From RGIG9115 sp045648165 (GTDB taxonomy: Bacteria > Bacillota > Clostridia > UBA1381), in NCBI GenBank assembly GCA_045648165.1, contig JAZRNL010000038.1, forward strand, positions 1 through 44,219: a DNA stretch of 44,219 nt, written 5' to 3'. The translations under genes were made by a program, and so were the position numbers. The notes below the pieces were generated by a model. The model was not told where the DNA came from and ran no database searches. It was given only the letters and a program-made list of their open reading frames with translations. Of this stretch, positions 34,163-42,881 are shown in pieces (within the stretch, counting starts at the first letter, position 1; each line of letters opens with the position of its first letter).

Positions 34163-35935
34163 ATGATTAAATATACTATACTAAAAAACTATTTTGGATA
34201 CACAGCTTTTCGCCACGGTCAGGAAGAATTGATTGATTCCATTCTGTCGGGCAAGGATTCTCTCGGAATTATGCCCACAGGAGGCGGGAAATCAATTTGC
34301 TACCAAATTCCAGCTATGTGTATGCCCGGAATTACAATTGTGATTTCCCCTCTTATATCACTCATGAAAGACCAGGTACAGGCATTGTGCCAGGCAGGGA
34401 TTCCTGCGGCGTATATTAATTCATCTCTTACTCAAGCCCAGACTGTAAAAGCAATAAGCAACGCACGTGACGGAAAATACAAAATCATATATGTAGCTCC
34501 TGAAAGGCTCGACACTTACGGGTTTACCGACTTTGCAAAAAATGCGGATATTTCTATGCTTACTGTCGATGAAGCGCACTGTATTTCACAGTGGGGTCAG
34601 GATTTCAGACCAAGCTACCTGAAAATATGCGAATTTTTAAAAGTTCTTAAAAAAAGACCTGTTATTTCAGCTTTCACCGCAACAGCCACCGAGGCTGTGA
34701 GAAATGATATTTGTTCTGCATTAGAGTTAAATAATCCATGTATCACAGTAACGGGGTTTGACAGACCTAATCTATATTTTGAAGTTAAGCACTGCACAAA
34801 AAAATATGATACACTTCTCCCTATCCTACGGTCGATGAAAGGGAAATCGGGGATTGTATATTGCGCCACACGTAAAAATACTGAACAGGTTTGCGATAAG
34901 CTTATTCGGGATGGTATAAGAGCCACACGGTATCACGCAGGGCTTACAGATGAAGAACGAAGCAAAAACCAGGATGATTTCTTATACGATAAGGTTGATA
35001 TAATCGTTGCTACCAATGCATTTGGCATGGGGATTGACAAAAGCAATGTGGGTTTTGTAATCCACTATAATATGCCAAAGGATATAGAAAGCTATTATCA
35101 AGAAGCAGGACGTGCAGGGCGTGACGGCTCGCCTGCAGAATGTATTCTTCTTTACTCACCCGGCGACGTTAGAACTAATCAGATGTTAATCCAAGCTGAA
35201 AACGATAAAAATCCACATATACCGCCCGAAATTAAAGAAAGAGCCCTTGAGAGGCTAAAGCTTATGACATTTTACTGTCATACTACCGAATGTTTAAGAA
35301 GCTACATACTTAAATATTTCGGCGAAAAGTATAACCTCAGATGTGAAAACTGCGGGAACTGCAGTGTAGAAGGTGTTGAAACTGATATAACCGAAGAAGC
35401 TGAAATTATATGCACTGCCGTCGAAAATCTAAGATTTTTCTTTGGAAGAACAATGCTTACATCAATTCTCCGAGGCAGTAAAAACGTACGGATAACAGAA
35501 AACAACCTTGATAAAAACCCCGCCTACGGGAAGCTTAACAAACTATCCGACAAAGAAGTTAATGACAGAATAAATCTGCTTATCTCAAAAAACATTCTAA
35601 CCGTTTCACAAGATAAATACGGAGTTATTTCCCCTGGAGCCGAGTTTATTGCATACGAAAAACCGATTACCATGAAAACCATTCGTTCTCACAAAAACGA
35701 ACCAAAAGCAGATACTCCTTCAACAAGTCTTTTTGCTAAGCTCAAAGCAAAACGTATGGAAATCGCAAAATCTCTCGGTGTTCCTGCATTCGTAGTATTT
35801 TCTGACACAACTCTTACCGATATGTGTAAAAAACTCCCAAAAAACGAAGAAGAAATGATTGAAGTAAACGGCGTAGGCAAAACTAAACTAAAAAGGTTTG
35901 GAAAAGATTTTTTGGATATTATAAATCAAAAATAA
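34163..35935 (+). CDS. recQ: ATP-dependent DNA helicase RecQ
   Basis: This 590-residue 3'-5' helicase has Walker A IMPTGGGKSICYQIP (about 34-48), the DEAH box TVDEAHCISQWG, SAFTATAT, and GMGIDKSNVGFVIHYNMPK with QEAGRAGRDG as motif VI. A zinc-binding cysteine cluster (CLRSYIL ... CENCGNC) precedes the RQC region. An HRDC-like domain ends the protein (EEMIEVNGVGKTKLKRFG). I place the start at the ATG at 34163, behind AAAGGATTT; the GTG one codon earlier is possible. It functions in fork repair and recombination; the two flanking units also carry nucleic-acid enzymes. Confidence 0.96.
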   Translation: MIKYTILKNYFGYTAFRHGQEELIDSILSGKDSLGIMPTGGGKSICYQIPAMCMPGITIVISPLISLMKDQVQALCQAGIPAAYINSSLTQAQTVKAISNARDGKYKIIYVAPERLDTYGFTDFAKNADISMLTVDEAHCISQWGQDFRPSYLKICEFLKVLKKRPVISAFTATATEAVRNDICSALELNNPCITVTGFDRPNLYFEVKHCTKKYDTLLPILRSMKGKSGIVYCATRKNTEQVCDKLIRDGIRATRYHAGLTDEERSKNQDDFLYDKVDIIVATNAFGMGIDKSNVGFVIHYNMPKDIESYYQEAGRAGRDGSPAECILLYSPGDVRTNQMLIQAENDKNPHIPPEIKERALERLKLMTFYCHTTECLRSYILKYFGEKYNLRCENCGNCSVEGVETDITEEAEIICTAVENLRFFFGRTMLTSILRGSKNVRITENNLDKNPAYGKLNKLSDKEVNDRINLLISKNILTVSQDKYGVISPGAEFIAYEKPITMKTIRSHKNEPKADTPSTSLFAKLKAKRMEIAKSLGVPAFVVFSDTTLTDMCKKLPKNEEEMIEVNGVGKTKLKRFGKDFLDIINQK

Positions 35936-35965
35936 TGTGCAAGCACAGCTTGCACATTATTTTAT
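35931..35965 (+). terminator. recQ terminator
   Basis: AATAATGTGCAAGC (35931-35944) and GCTTGCACATTATT (35948-35961) form a 14-bp perfect stem with an ACA loop, and the recQ stop codon lies in the 5' arm. A short TTAT tail follows. Confidence 0.85.
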
Positions 35966-36117
35966 AAAGCCTGTATAATGTGTATGCCAACCTTTTTGTC
36001 AATATAGACTAAAGTTCGCACCATATTTTTCTATCGTAAAATCGATATGTTTTTCGTTTCTCTCAAAACTCGATAATATATGAATTCATATCGATAGGTT
36101 GCATAAGCAACGCTAAT
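35966..36117. other. Intergenic DNA with nested inverted repeats
   Basis: This lies between the recQ terminator and the convergent NusG-II gene. It contains CTATCG (36031-36036) and ATCGATATG (36041-36049) mirrored by CATATCGATAG (36087-36097), a 14-bp palindrome ATATGAATTCATAT (36078-36091), and a GTTGC/GCAAC hairpin next to the NusG-II stop. No clear U-tract terminator for the minus-strand operon is seen. No gene is evident. Confidence 0.5.
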
Positions 36118-36447
36118 TTAACGTTTCTCTATAACCAACTTATTAGGCAGACATATTATTGGATATATTCCCTTTTTACTTTGTTCGATACAAAGCTTAT
36201 CGGGACAATCTGCTTCATAGACCTTTGCGTCTTCACGGCTGATTTTTATTTTATTATATCCTGAATTTTCTACTGTGAACTCGTATTCCTCAGTAACCGT
36301 TTTTAAGTCAATCTTTTGAATCTCTTTGCCGTCGGATTTTATAACAACAACAGCTCCATTTGGAGATGTTGTTGTATATATTACAAGTGAAATTACTAAT
36401 AGCAACGCAAAGGCGGCATATATAATTACCCTTTTACTTGTTTTCAT
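36118..36447 (-). CDS. NusG domain II-containing membrane-anchored protein
   Basis: The 109-residue protein has one N-terminal membrane helix (about residues 7-25) and an extracytoplasmic NusG-domain-II-like beta domain with the family cysteine pattern: ADCPDKLCIE, then GIYPIICLPNKLVIE. The family is often linked to electron-transport (Rnf) or FMN-transferase loci, but none is nearby. I set the ATG at 36447 with GAGG about 6 nt upstream; an upstream ATG at 36453 also exists. It overlaps the 3' end of the SPFH gene by 14 nt, so it is translated as part of that operon. Function is unknown. Confidence 0.85.
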   Translation of the reverse strand: MKTSKRVIIYAAFALLLVISLVIYTTTSPNGAVVVIKSDGKEIQKIDLKTVTEEYEFTVENSGYNKIKISREDAKVYEADCPDKLCIEQSKKGIYPIICLPNKLVIEKR

Positions 36448-37333
36448 TTCCATCCTCAGCCATAACTTCCTTAATTGTAGAAACAAGTCCAGCTATTCCC
36501 TGAATTTCAGAGGGGATAATAATCTTTGTGGCTCTTCCGTCAGCAGCTTTTTCGAAGCTTTCAAGTGACTTGATTGTGAGATAACCCTCACCGGGATTTG
36601 CCTGATTAATTTGCTTAATACCTTCTGCAACTGCTTTCTGCACTGTAAGAATAGCTTCAGCTTCGCCCTCCGCTTCTCTGATTGCAGCTTCCTTCTTAGC
36701 CTCTGCACGAAGTATTGCAGATTCTTTTTCACCCTCTGCAATAAGAATTGCAGATTTCTTCTCACCCTCTGCTTTCAGAATTGATTCACGTCTTTCGCGC
36801 TCAGCTTTCATCTGCTTTTCCATAGCAGACTGGATTTCTCTTGGAGGTACAATATTTTTAAGCTCAACACGGTTAATCTTAATACCCCAGGGGTCGGTTG
36901 CTTCATCAAGCACCGCACGCATCTTTGTATTAATAATATCGCGGGATGTGAGAGATTCGTCAAGTTCCATATCACCGATAATATTACGGAGAGTGGTAGC
37001 TGTTAAATTTTCAATAGCCATCATAGGTCTTTCAACGCCATAAGTATAAAGCTTAGGATCTGTTATCTGATAATACACAACAGTATCAATCTGCATTGTA
37101 ACATTATCCTTCGTTATAACCGGCTGTGGTTCAAAATCAACCACGTGTTCCTTTAAATTAACCTTTTTTTGGATACGGTCGATAAACGGAACCGTTACAT
37201 GAACACCAACGCTCCAAGTTGCATGATAACCTCCAAGTCTTTCAATAATATACGCATGCGCCTGGGGTACGATTTTGATATTTGAAACAATGATTAAAAA
37301 CAAAATAACACATAATACAAATAAAACTCCCAT
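36434..37333 (-). CDS. SPFH/band 7 domain protein (stomatin/QmcA-like)
   Basis: The 299-residue protein has an N-terminal membrane helix (about 2-18), an SPFH domain (about 20-170; IIERLGGYHATWSVGVHVTVPFIDRI, VVYYQITDPKLYTYGVE, ATTLRNIIGDMELDE) and a charged coiled-coil (about 175-235) with repeated AEGEKKSAIL-type units. These proteins form ring-like assemblies in membranes and are thought to modulate membrane proteases and order. It follows an NfeD protein by 2 nt, the classic NfeD-SPFH pair. FtsH, encoded elsewhere in this window, is a known partner of related HflK/HflC proteins, but a link here is inference. Confidence 0.93.
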   Translation of the reverse strand: MGVLFVLCVILFLIIVSNIKIVPQAHAYIIERLGGYHATWSVGVHVTVPFIDRIQKKVNLKEHVVDFEPQPVITKDNVTMQIDTVVYYQITDPKLYTYGVERPMMAIENLTATTLRNIIGDMELDESLTSRDIINTKMRAVLDEATDPWGIKINRVELKNIVPPREIQSAMEKQMKAERERRESILKAEGEKKSAILIAEGEKESAILRAEAKKEAAIREAEGEAEAILTVQKAVAEGIKQINQANPGEGYLTIKSLESFEKAADGRATKIIIPSEIQGIAGLVSTIKEVMAEDGNENK

Positions 37334-37335
37334 AA

Positions 37336-37782
37336 TTACTTTTCCATCCTTTCTTCTTCATACATTTTAACAATCAACTTAACACCGGATATTTTCACAA
37401 TCTCAACGATTGTATTTTCAGGTACGATACTGCCATCCACACTTCTTGCAGTCCATTCCATACCCTCAAGCCTTACCTTTCCTGTTTCGGAAGCATTATC
37501 AATCGTTTCCGTCACCTTACCTTGCTTACCGGGGATACTTTCCGAATTGGTCTTTATTTTTTTACCACGGGTTACTTTTTTTACAAAGGGTCTTGTGAGA
37601 ACGAGCAGTATTGCAGAAACAATAAAGAAAACTACAATCTGACTATTTAAAGAGCCTCCAAGGACATATGCCGCAAGAGCTCCAAGAGCACCGCCTGCAA
37701 ACCATATACTTATAAACTGAAATGTGACTGATTCGAGAACAAGAAAAACGATTATTGCTACAGTCCATAAAACACCATACAT
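37336..37782 (-). CDS. NfeD family membrane protein
   Basis: The 148-residue protein has three or four hydrophobic segments in the first ~75 residues, then an OB-fold-like domain (KQGKVTETIDNASETGKVRLEGMEWTARS and IVKISGVKLIVK), as in short NfeD proteins. It lacks the ClpP-like protease domain of long NfeD. I prefer the ATG at 37782, 8 nt behind AAAGGTGGG, to the GTG at 37791 that overlaps the SD. The SPFH gene starts 2 nt after its stop; the two families act as partners, supporting the assignment. Confidence 0.9.
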   Translation of the reverse strand: MYGVLWTVAIIVFLVLESVTFQFISIWFAGGALGALAAYVLGGSLNSQIVVFFIVSAILLVLTRPFVKKVTRGKKIKTNSESIPGKQGKVTETIDNASETGKVRLEGMEWTARSVDGSIVPENTIVEIVKISGVKLIVKMYEEERMEK

Positions 37783-37797
37783 AAACTTCACCCACCT

Positions 37798-38631
37798 TTA
37801 TAATTTTGATTTGAGTGTAACTACAACAAGCTCAGGGCGGTTGAAAACTCTTGGTATAATCATTGGATTACCTAAACCACGGTTTACTATCATTGTTGTA
37901 CCGTCGCTTTCAAATCTACCGCCAAAATATCTTGGAAATAGAATATTATCCCCCTCCTGCCAGGAAGTTCTTGGCGCCGCAACACCGCCAACCCCCGGAA
38001 TTCTCACATGCCCTCCGTGCATATGCCCGGACAGTATCAAATCAATTCCGTAACCGGTAAGATGATCTAAAAGATTTGCCCTGTGAAAGAGAAGTATTTC
38101 AAACCCGTCAAAACCAGTAATCTTTTCAGCGCTTTCACGCAAAAAGGATTTGACCTTTTGTTCGGTACAAAGATATGGGTCATCTATTCCCGAAATGGAT
38201 ATCCGTTCGCCATCTTTAGTTATAAATCTTTGCTCGTTATGGAGAAACTCCGCACCTGCTTCATTCATTTCTTTTTCCATTTCAGAAAAATCAGAACGCC
38301 AAACATCGTGATTGCCCGTTACCATCAAACAAGGTGCAATTTTGGTAAGCCTCTCTATAAGCCGTACTGCCGGTTTATATGAGCCTTTATCATCCGACAT
38401 ATCTCCGGTACACAAAATAATATCAGGAGCTTCATCACGAACCTCTGAAATAAGTTCAGGTACGGTATCATTATGATAATCCGATAAATGTACTATACGA
38501 AATCCGTCAAAGCTCCCAGGTATATGAGAGGATTCCACTGTATAGTAAGTGGTTTCAAGCCTTGAATCGAGAGCTTTTACTGCAAATGCAGCACCGCCTG
38601 CAATAAGGGCTGCTTTCGTTAAAAATTTCAT
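37798..38631 (-). CDS. Metallophosphoesterase, YkuE-like
   Basis: The 277-residue calcineurin-like phosphoesterase has a hydrophobic N-terminus (possible membrane anchor, about 4-20) and all metal-ligand motifs: HLSDYHND, ILCTGDMSD, VTGNHDVW, LLFHRANLLD and LSGHMHGGH. YkuE-type relatives act on the cell surface or membrane as phosphodiesterases or phosphatases; UDP-diacylglucosamine-like or wall-related substrates are only guesses. It is in a run of envelope genes with nfeD and SPFH, separated from nfeD by about 15 nt. A weak promoter may lie in the 58-bp AT-rich gap before it. Confidence 0.87.
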   Translation of the reverse strand: MKFLTKAALIAGGAAFAVKALDSRLETTYYTVESSHIPGSFDGFRIVHLSDYHNDTVPELISEVRDEAPDIILCTGDMSDDKGSYKPAVRLIERLTKIAPCLMVTGNHDVWRSDFSEMEKEMNEAGAEFLHNEQRFITKDGERISISGIDDPYLCTEQKVKSFLRESAEKITGFDGFEILLFHRANLLDHLTGYGIDLILSGHMHGGHVRIPGVGGVAAPRTSWQEGDNILFPRYFGGRFESDGTTMIVNRGLGNPMIIPRVFNRPELVVVTLKSKL

Positions 38632-38689
38632 TTTTATTAACCTTCTTTATATAAAACATATACTTAAGTATTTGTTTTTCAAATAGAAA

Positions 38690-39517
38690 TCATACAGCAA
38701 TGGGAATTTTATGCCCAAATTCGTTATAGATGTAATTTTCAAGCTTAAAACTGGAAGGTGTAAATTTGTAAAAATCGTCAATATCTTCAATAGTAACAGT
38801 GGGTGCATCGTGGAGTTCACCCGCTATTATCTCTTCAATAATGGGGATATGTCGGTCATAAATGTGAGCATCTGCAATGACGTGAACAAGCTCACCCACT
38901 TTCAGACCTGAACATTTCGCCATCATATGCATAAGCGCGGCATACTGGCAAACATTCCAGTTATTAGCGGCAAGCATATCCTGAGAACGTTGATTTAAAA
39001 TTCCGTTCAGAACATCCCCCGAAACATTAAATGTCATAGAATAAGCACAAGGGTATAAATTCATCTCTGATAAATCCGCATGAGTGTAGATGTTAGTCAT
39101 AATCCTGCGGCTTGCGGGATTATTTTTAAGGTCGTGAAGCACACGGTCTACCTGGTCAAAGTCTCCGTCGCTGTAGTGATGCACAACTCCCATCTGATAA
39201 CCGTATGCCTTACCTATGCTTCCGTTTTCGTCAGCCCACTGATCCCATACGTGGCTGTTTAAATCTTTTATATTATTTGACTTTTTCTGCCAGATCCATA
39301 AAAGTTCATCTATAGCACTTTTAAGATATGTACGGCGAAGTGTCAGGATAGGAAACTCCTTAGAAAGGTCGTATCGGTTAACCACCCCAAACTTTTTAAC
39401 TGTGTGAGCAGGTGCTCCATCCTCCCAACGGGGACGCACAACCTCATTAATGTCTGAATAACCATTGTCAATAATATCACGGCAATTCTGAATAAATATT
39501 TTATCAGCTAAACTCAT
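38690..39517 (-). CDS. thyA: Thymidylate synthase ThyA
   Basis: ThyA methylates dUMP to dTMP with methylene-tetrahydrofolate. The 275-residue protein shows DELLWIWQKKSNNI, DQWADENGSIGKAYGYQ, active-site cysteine in PCAYSM, NQRSQDMLAANNWNVCQYAALMH and the ADAHIYDRH tail region. The nucleotide-binding stretch after the cysteine (LAANNWN) departs from the LGxPFN of Escherichia-type ThyA and belongs to a Firmicute/phage-like branch. SD AAGGAG precedes the ATG. No dihydrofolate reductase gene is adjacent, so folate recycling must be elsewhere. It follows an ABC exporter by 12 nt. Confidence 0.95.
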   Translation of the reverse strand: MSLADKIFIQNCRDIIDNGYSDINEVVRPRWEDGAPAHTVKKFGVVNRYDLSKEFPILTLRRTYLKSAIDELLWIWQKKSNNIKDLNSHVWDQWADENGSIGKAYGYQMGVVHHYSDGDFDQVDRVLHDLKNNPASRRIMTNIYTHADLSEMNLYPCAYSMTFNVSGDVLNGILNQRSQDMLAANNWNVCQYAALMHMMAKCSGLKVGELVHVIADAHIYDRHIPIIEEIIAGELHDAPTVTIEDIDDFYKFTPSSFKLENYIYNEFGHKIPIAV

Positions 39518-39529
39518 AACAATTTCTCC

Positions 39530-41182
39530 TTATCTGAATTTCCCATAATCGATAACCTTATCACAAAAGTCAAATGCGGCTTTTTTGTGAGAGATTATTA
39601 TACAGGTTTTATCTGTCATATTTTTAATAGTTTTAAGCAACGCTATCTCAGTTTGCTCATCCAGCGCTGATGTTGATTCATCCAAAAGGAGTACGGGTGC
39701 ATCATAAAGAAGTGCACGGGCTATGGAAATACGTTGAATCTGGCCTTCGGAAAGACCAAGTCCTTTTTCTCCAAGAACAGTATCAAGCCCATCTTCAAGA
39801 GTACTTATATAATCCCAGATTTGAGCAAGCTTAAGCGCTTTTACAATATCCTCATCTGATGCATCCTTTTTGCCGAATGCAACATTTTCGCGTATTGTTC
39901 CCGAAAGAATAAGATTTCCTTGAGGAACATATGCAAAAAGATGCCGTGTTCCTCCATTGATTTTAGTTTTCTGATTATTCGATTTAATAAACACTTCACC
40001 CGAATCGGGAGTCATTATGCCAAGCATAAGTTTAATTGCCGTGCTCTTACCTATTCCAGACTCGCCGCCGATCACGACAAATTCTCCTTTATTTATTTCA
40101 AAAGAAGCATTTTTCATAACTGGCTTTTCAGACTCATACCCAAAGGTTACATCATCAAAGACTATACTATTTAATGTATCATAAGAACATTTGGAGTTTT
40201 CAGTTAACTCTTCCTCTTTCATATCCTCAAGCTCAATTATACGTTCAACCGATGCACTAACTGAAAAAATCTGTGGTATCATAGCTGAAATGTCCTTAAA
40301 AGGCGACTGAATCTTTCCCACAAGCTGAAGCATAGCAGTCAGGGTACCAAAAGTGATAAGCCCGTGTGATAGCCTGTATGCACCGTAGCCAAGAGCAAGG
40401 TAATATCCTGCATTAAAGAATATGAACATACATACATTTGCAAAAACCGATATTTTTACACGCCGCAGTTTAAGTTTATAGGCATCCACCTGAAGCTGTT
40501 CGTTTCTGTCAAGAATATCTGCCTGATTGCTGAAAGATTTTATAACAAGTATATTCTGAAGCGCCTCCTGCATAAATGACCTCACTTTGCCGTCTGCAGC
40601 CTGACAGTCTTTATGCAGTTGTTTAAATCGCTTTGAATAAAGCTTCCCGCAAAGCACAAGAGTAGGTGCAACAAGTAAAACCGCAATTGCAAACAGGCTA
40701 TCAAGCCTGAATAGGATTACAAATCCGCCGACTATACTTGTAAGAAGCAAGCACACCGTGGGAACTATTGATATAATCCCACCGATTATAATATTTATAT
40801 CACTTGTAAGGCGGTTTAAAAGCTCACCCGAATGAAACTTAGAAACTGAGAGATAGTCTCTTGATATCAACGTTTTAAACACACTTCTTTTAAGTGCGAT
40901 ATCCAGCTTAACATTTGCCTGAACGTTTATAAAATTGATGGCAACCTGGAAAGCAAGCTGAATAAGGAGCAACACCCCAAGAAAGATACAAGCATATAAA
41001 AGGCTTCCCTCATGCTGCTTCGTTGCAATATCAAGTACTGCCTTGGAAGCTAAAGTAAATCGCAAAGAAATCAAAGAAACGAAAGTCGCAAGAACAGCAA
41101 GAATAATTACATAAATCAAACTCGTTCTGCCGTTTTTAGCTATCCATCTCCATGCATTTATATTTTTTTTTGCATTGTTCAA
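39530..41182 (-). CDS. ABC exporter, fused permease and ATP-binding protein
   Basis: The 550-residue half-transporter has an N-terminal domain of about six membrane helices (about 18-300) and a C-terminal nucleotide-binding domain. NBD motifs: Walker A GGESGIGKSTAI (about 358-369), Q-loop YVPQGN, signature LSEGQIQRISIARAL (Glu for the second Gly of LSGGQ), Walker B VLLLDESTSALDE and H-loop ISHKKA. It would act as a homo- or heterodimer; only one half is present. The substrate is unknown (lipid, peptide or drug). The start is TTG at 41182, 10 nt behind AGGAG. It is cotranscribed with abcF and thyA. Confidence 0.9.
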   Translation of the reverse strand: MNNAKKNINAWRWIAKNGRTSLIYVIILAVLATFVSLISLRFTLASKAVLDIATKQHEGSLLYACIFLGVLLLIQLAFQVAINFINVQANVKLDIALKRSVFKTLISRDYLSVSKFHSGELLNRLTSDINIIIGGIISIVPTVCLLLTSIVGGFVILFRLDSLFAIAVLLVAPTLVLCGKLYSKRFKQLHKDCQAADGKVRSFMQEALQNILVIKSFSNQADILDRNEQLQVDAYKLKLRRVKISVFANVCMFIFFNAGYYLALGYGAYRLSHGLITFGTLTAMLQLVGKIQSPFKDISAMIPQIFSVSASVERIIELEDMKEEELTENSKCSYDTLNSIVFDDVTFGYESEKPVMKNASFEINKGEFVVIGGESGIGKSTAIKLMLGIMTPDSGEVFIKSNNQKTKINGGTRHLFAYVPQGNLILSGTIRENVAFGKKDASDEDIVKALKLAQIWDYISTLEDGLDTVLGEKGLGLSEGQIQRISIARALLYDAPVLLLDESTSALDEQTEIALLKTIKNMTDKTCIIISHKKAAFDFCDKVIDYGKFR

Positions 41183-41195
41183 GTATATTCAACTC

Positions 41196-42809
41196 CTATG
41201 CGTTGTTCTTCTTAAATTTTTCGATATATTCATCATAGGTACACATTCGATCGGTTATGCTGCCGTCAGGATTTATTTCGATAATTCTATTAGCAACAGT
41301 CTGAACAAACTCGTGGTCGTGGGATGTAAAAATAACATTACCTTTGAACGATATAAGACCGTTATTTACTGCAGTTATTGATTCAAGGTCAAGATGGTTA
41401 GTGGGTTGGTCAAGAATAAGAACATTTGAACCAAAAAGCATCATACGCGCTAGCATACATCTTACCTTTTCACCGCCGGATAAAACATGTACCTCTTTAA
41501 ACACATCCTCACCAGAGAAGAGCATACGTCCGAGAAAACCTCTTAAATATGACTCGGACTGTGTTTCAAATGTATCTGCAGAATACTGTCTTAGCCAATC
41601 AACGAGATTTAACTTGCAACCTTCAAAAAATTTAGAATTGTCTTTCGGGAAATAGCTCCTTGAAGTGCTTACTCCCCATTTTAATGTACCATCAAAATCA
41701 GTATCATTTTCCGACAAGATTTCCATAAGCGCCGTAACTGCGTGCTCATTTTCACCAATTACAGCAATCTTATCATCACGGCTCATTGTGAACGAAATAT
41801 TATCAAGAAGCTTTTCGCCTTCAACAGTTTTTGAAAGACAGTCTACAGTGAGTATATCACGTCCAACCTCTCTGTCTTGTTCAAAGCCAACAAAGGGATA
41901 GCGCCTTGAAGATGCAGGAAGCTCTTCAACAGTTAACTTGTCAAGCATTTTTTTACGACTGGTAGCCTGCTTTGATTTTGATTTGTTAGCAGAAAATCTT
42001 TGAATAAATGCCTGAAGCTCTTTGATTTTTTCTTCAGCTTTTTTGTTCTGCTGCTTTATCATACGCTCAATTAGCTGACTTGATTCGTACCAGAATTCAT
42101 AGTTACCAACATACATTTTAATTTTTGTATAATCAATGTCAACTATATGAGTACATACCATATTAAGAAAATATCTGTCGTGAGATACAACTATAACTGT
42201 TCCGGAATAATCCACAATAAACTCCTCAAGCCATTCAATAGCATCAATATCAAGGTGGTTTGTGGGCTCGTCAAGAAGAATTATATCGGGGTTTCCAAAA
42301 AGCGCCTGTGCAAGGAGCACTTTAACCTTTGCATTGCCGTCAAGCTCAGACATAGTCAGATATAAAACGCTCTCAGGAAGTCCAAGTCCCTGCAAAAGCT
42401 TTGAAACATCTGATTCAGCTTCCCATCCGTTCATTTCAGCAAATTCTGCTTCAAGGTCGGCTGCTCTTATTCCGTCTTCATCGGAAAAATCTTCTTTTGC
42501 ATAAAGAGCATCTTTTTCTTTCATAATGGAATATAGCTTTTCATTACCCATTATAACAGTATCAAGAACGGTCATTGTATCGTATGCAAAATGGTCTTGT
42601 TTGAGTACCGACATACGAAGTCCGGGCGCAATTGAAACGCTACCCTTTGTAGGCTCAAGCTCACCCGAAAGAATTTTCAAAAAAGTAGATTTACCTGCAC
42701 CATTTGCGCCGATTATTCCATAGCAGTTGCCTTCAGTAAATTTGAGATTAACATCGGAAAATAAATTACTTCCGCTAAAATTAAGTGCCACATCAGTTAC
42801 TGTTATCAT
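41196..42809 (-). CDS. ABC-F family ATPase, YkpA/YbiT-like, second ATP site degenerate
   Basis: The 537-residue protein has two ABC domains joined by a charged coiled-coil linker (about 245-300), the ABC-F layout of ribosome-associated translation factors. NBD1: Walker A GANGAGKST (about 34-42), Walker B IILLDEPTNHLD, H-loop SHDRYF; its signature is MSELDGNAKVKV. NBD2: Walker A is GENEHAVTAL (no Lys), signature LSGGEKVR is normal, Walker B is LILDQPTNHLD (Gln for the catalytic Glu). One composite site therefore keeps all motifs and the other appears dead. ABC-F proteins act on stalled ribosomes or in antibiotic resistance; a specific role is not deducible. It is the first gene of the operon. 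Confidence 0.93.
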   Translation of the reverse strand: MITVTDVALNFSGSNLFSDVNLKFTEGNCYGIIGANGAGKSTFLKILSGELEPTKGSVSIAPGLRMSVLKQDHFAYDTMTVLDTVIMGNEKLYSIMKEKDALYAKEDFSDEDGIRAADLEAEFAEMNGWEAESDVSKLLQGLGLPESVLYLTMSELDGNAKVKVLLAQALFGNPDIILLDEPTNHLDIDAIEWLEEFIVDYSGTVIVVSHDRYFLNMVCTHIVDIDYTKIKMYVGNYEFWYESSQLIERMIKQQNKKAEEKIKELQAFIQRFSANKSKSKQATSRKKMLDKLTVEELPASSRRYPFVGFEQDREVGRDILTVDCLSKTVEGEKLLDNISFTMSRDDKIAVIGENEHAVTALMEILSENDTDFDGTLKWGVSTSRSYFPKDNSKFFEGCKLNLVDWLRQYSADTFETQSESYLRGFLGRMLFSGEDVFKEVHVLSGGEKVRCMLARMMLFGSNVLILDQPTNHLDLESITAVNNGLISFKGNVIFTSHDHEFVQTVANRIIEINPDGSITDRMCTYDEYIEKFKKNNA

Positions 42810-42836
42810 AAAAATCTCCTGTTTTTAAAAAAATAC

Positions 42837-42865
42837 TTGCATATACAAAAAAATTATACTATAAT
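42837..42865 (+). promoter_or_regulatory. nfo promoter
   Basis: TTGCAT (42837-42842) and TATAAT (42860-42865) have a 17-bp spacer, with initiation near 42872. The two -10 elements are adjacent and inverted (ATTATA-C-TATAAT), so both promoters cannot be bound by RNA polymerase at once. Confidence 0.82.
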
Positions 42866-42881
42866 ATAAACAGATTTGCAA
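42853..42881 (-). promoter_or_regulatory. abcF operon promoter
   Basis: Minus-strand -35 TTGCAA (42876-42881) and -10 TATAAT (42853-42858) are 17 bp apart, with initiation near 42846. It overlaps the nfo promoter on the other strand. Confidence 0.8.

Noticed and set aside
30907..35935. Anti-phage defence island made of the SNF2-like and RecQ helicases
   Set aside because: Both are flanked by housekeeping genes, with no nuclease, methylase or other defence-type partner and no sign of transfer.
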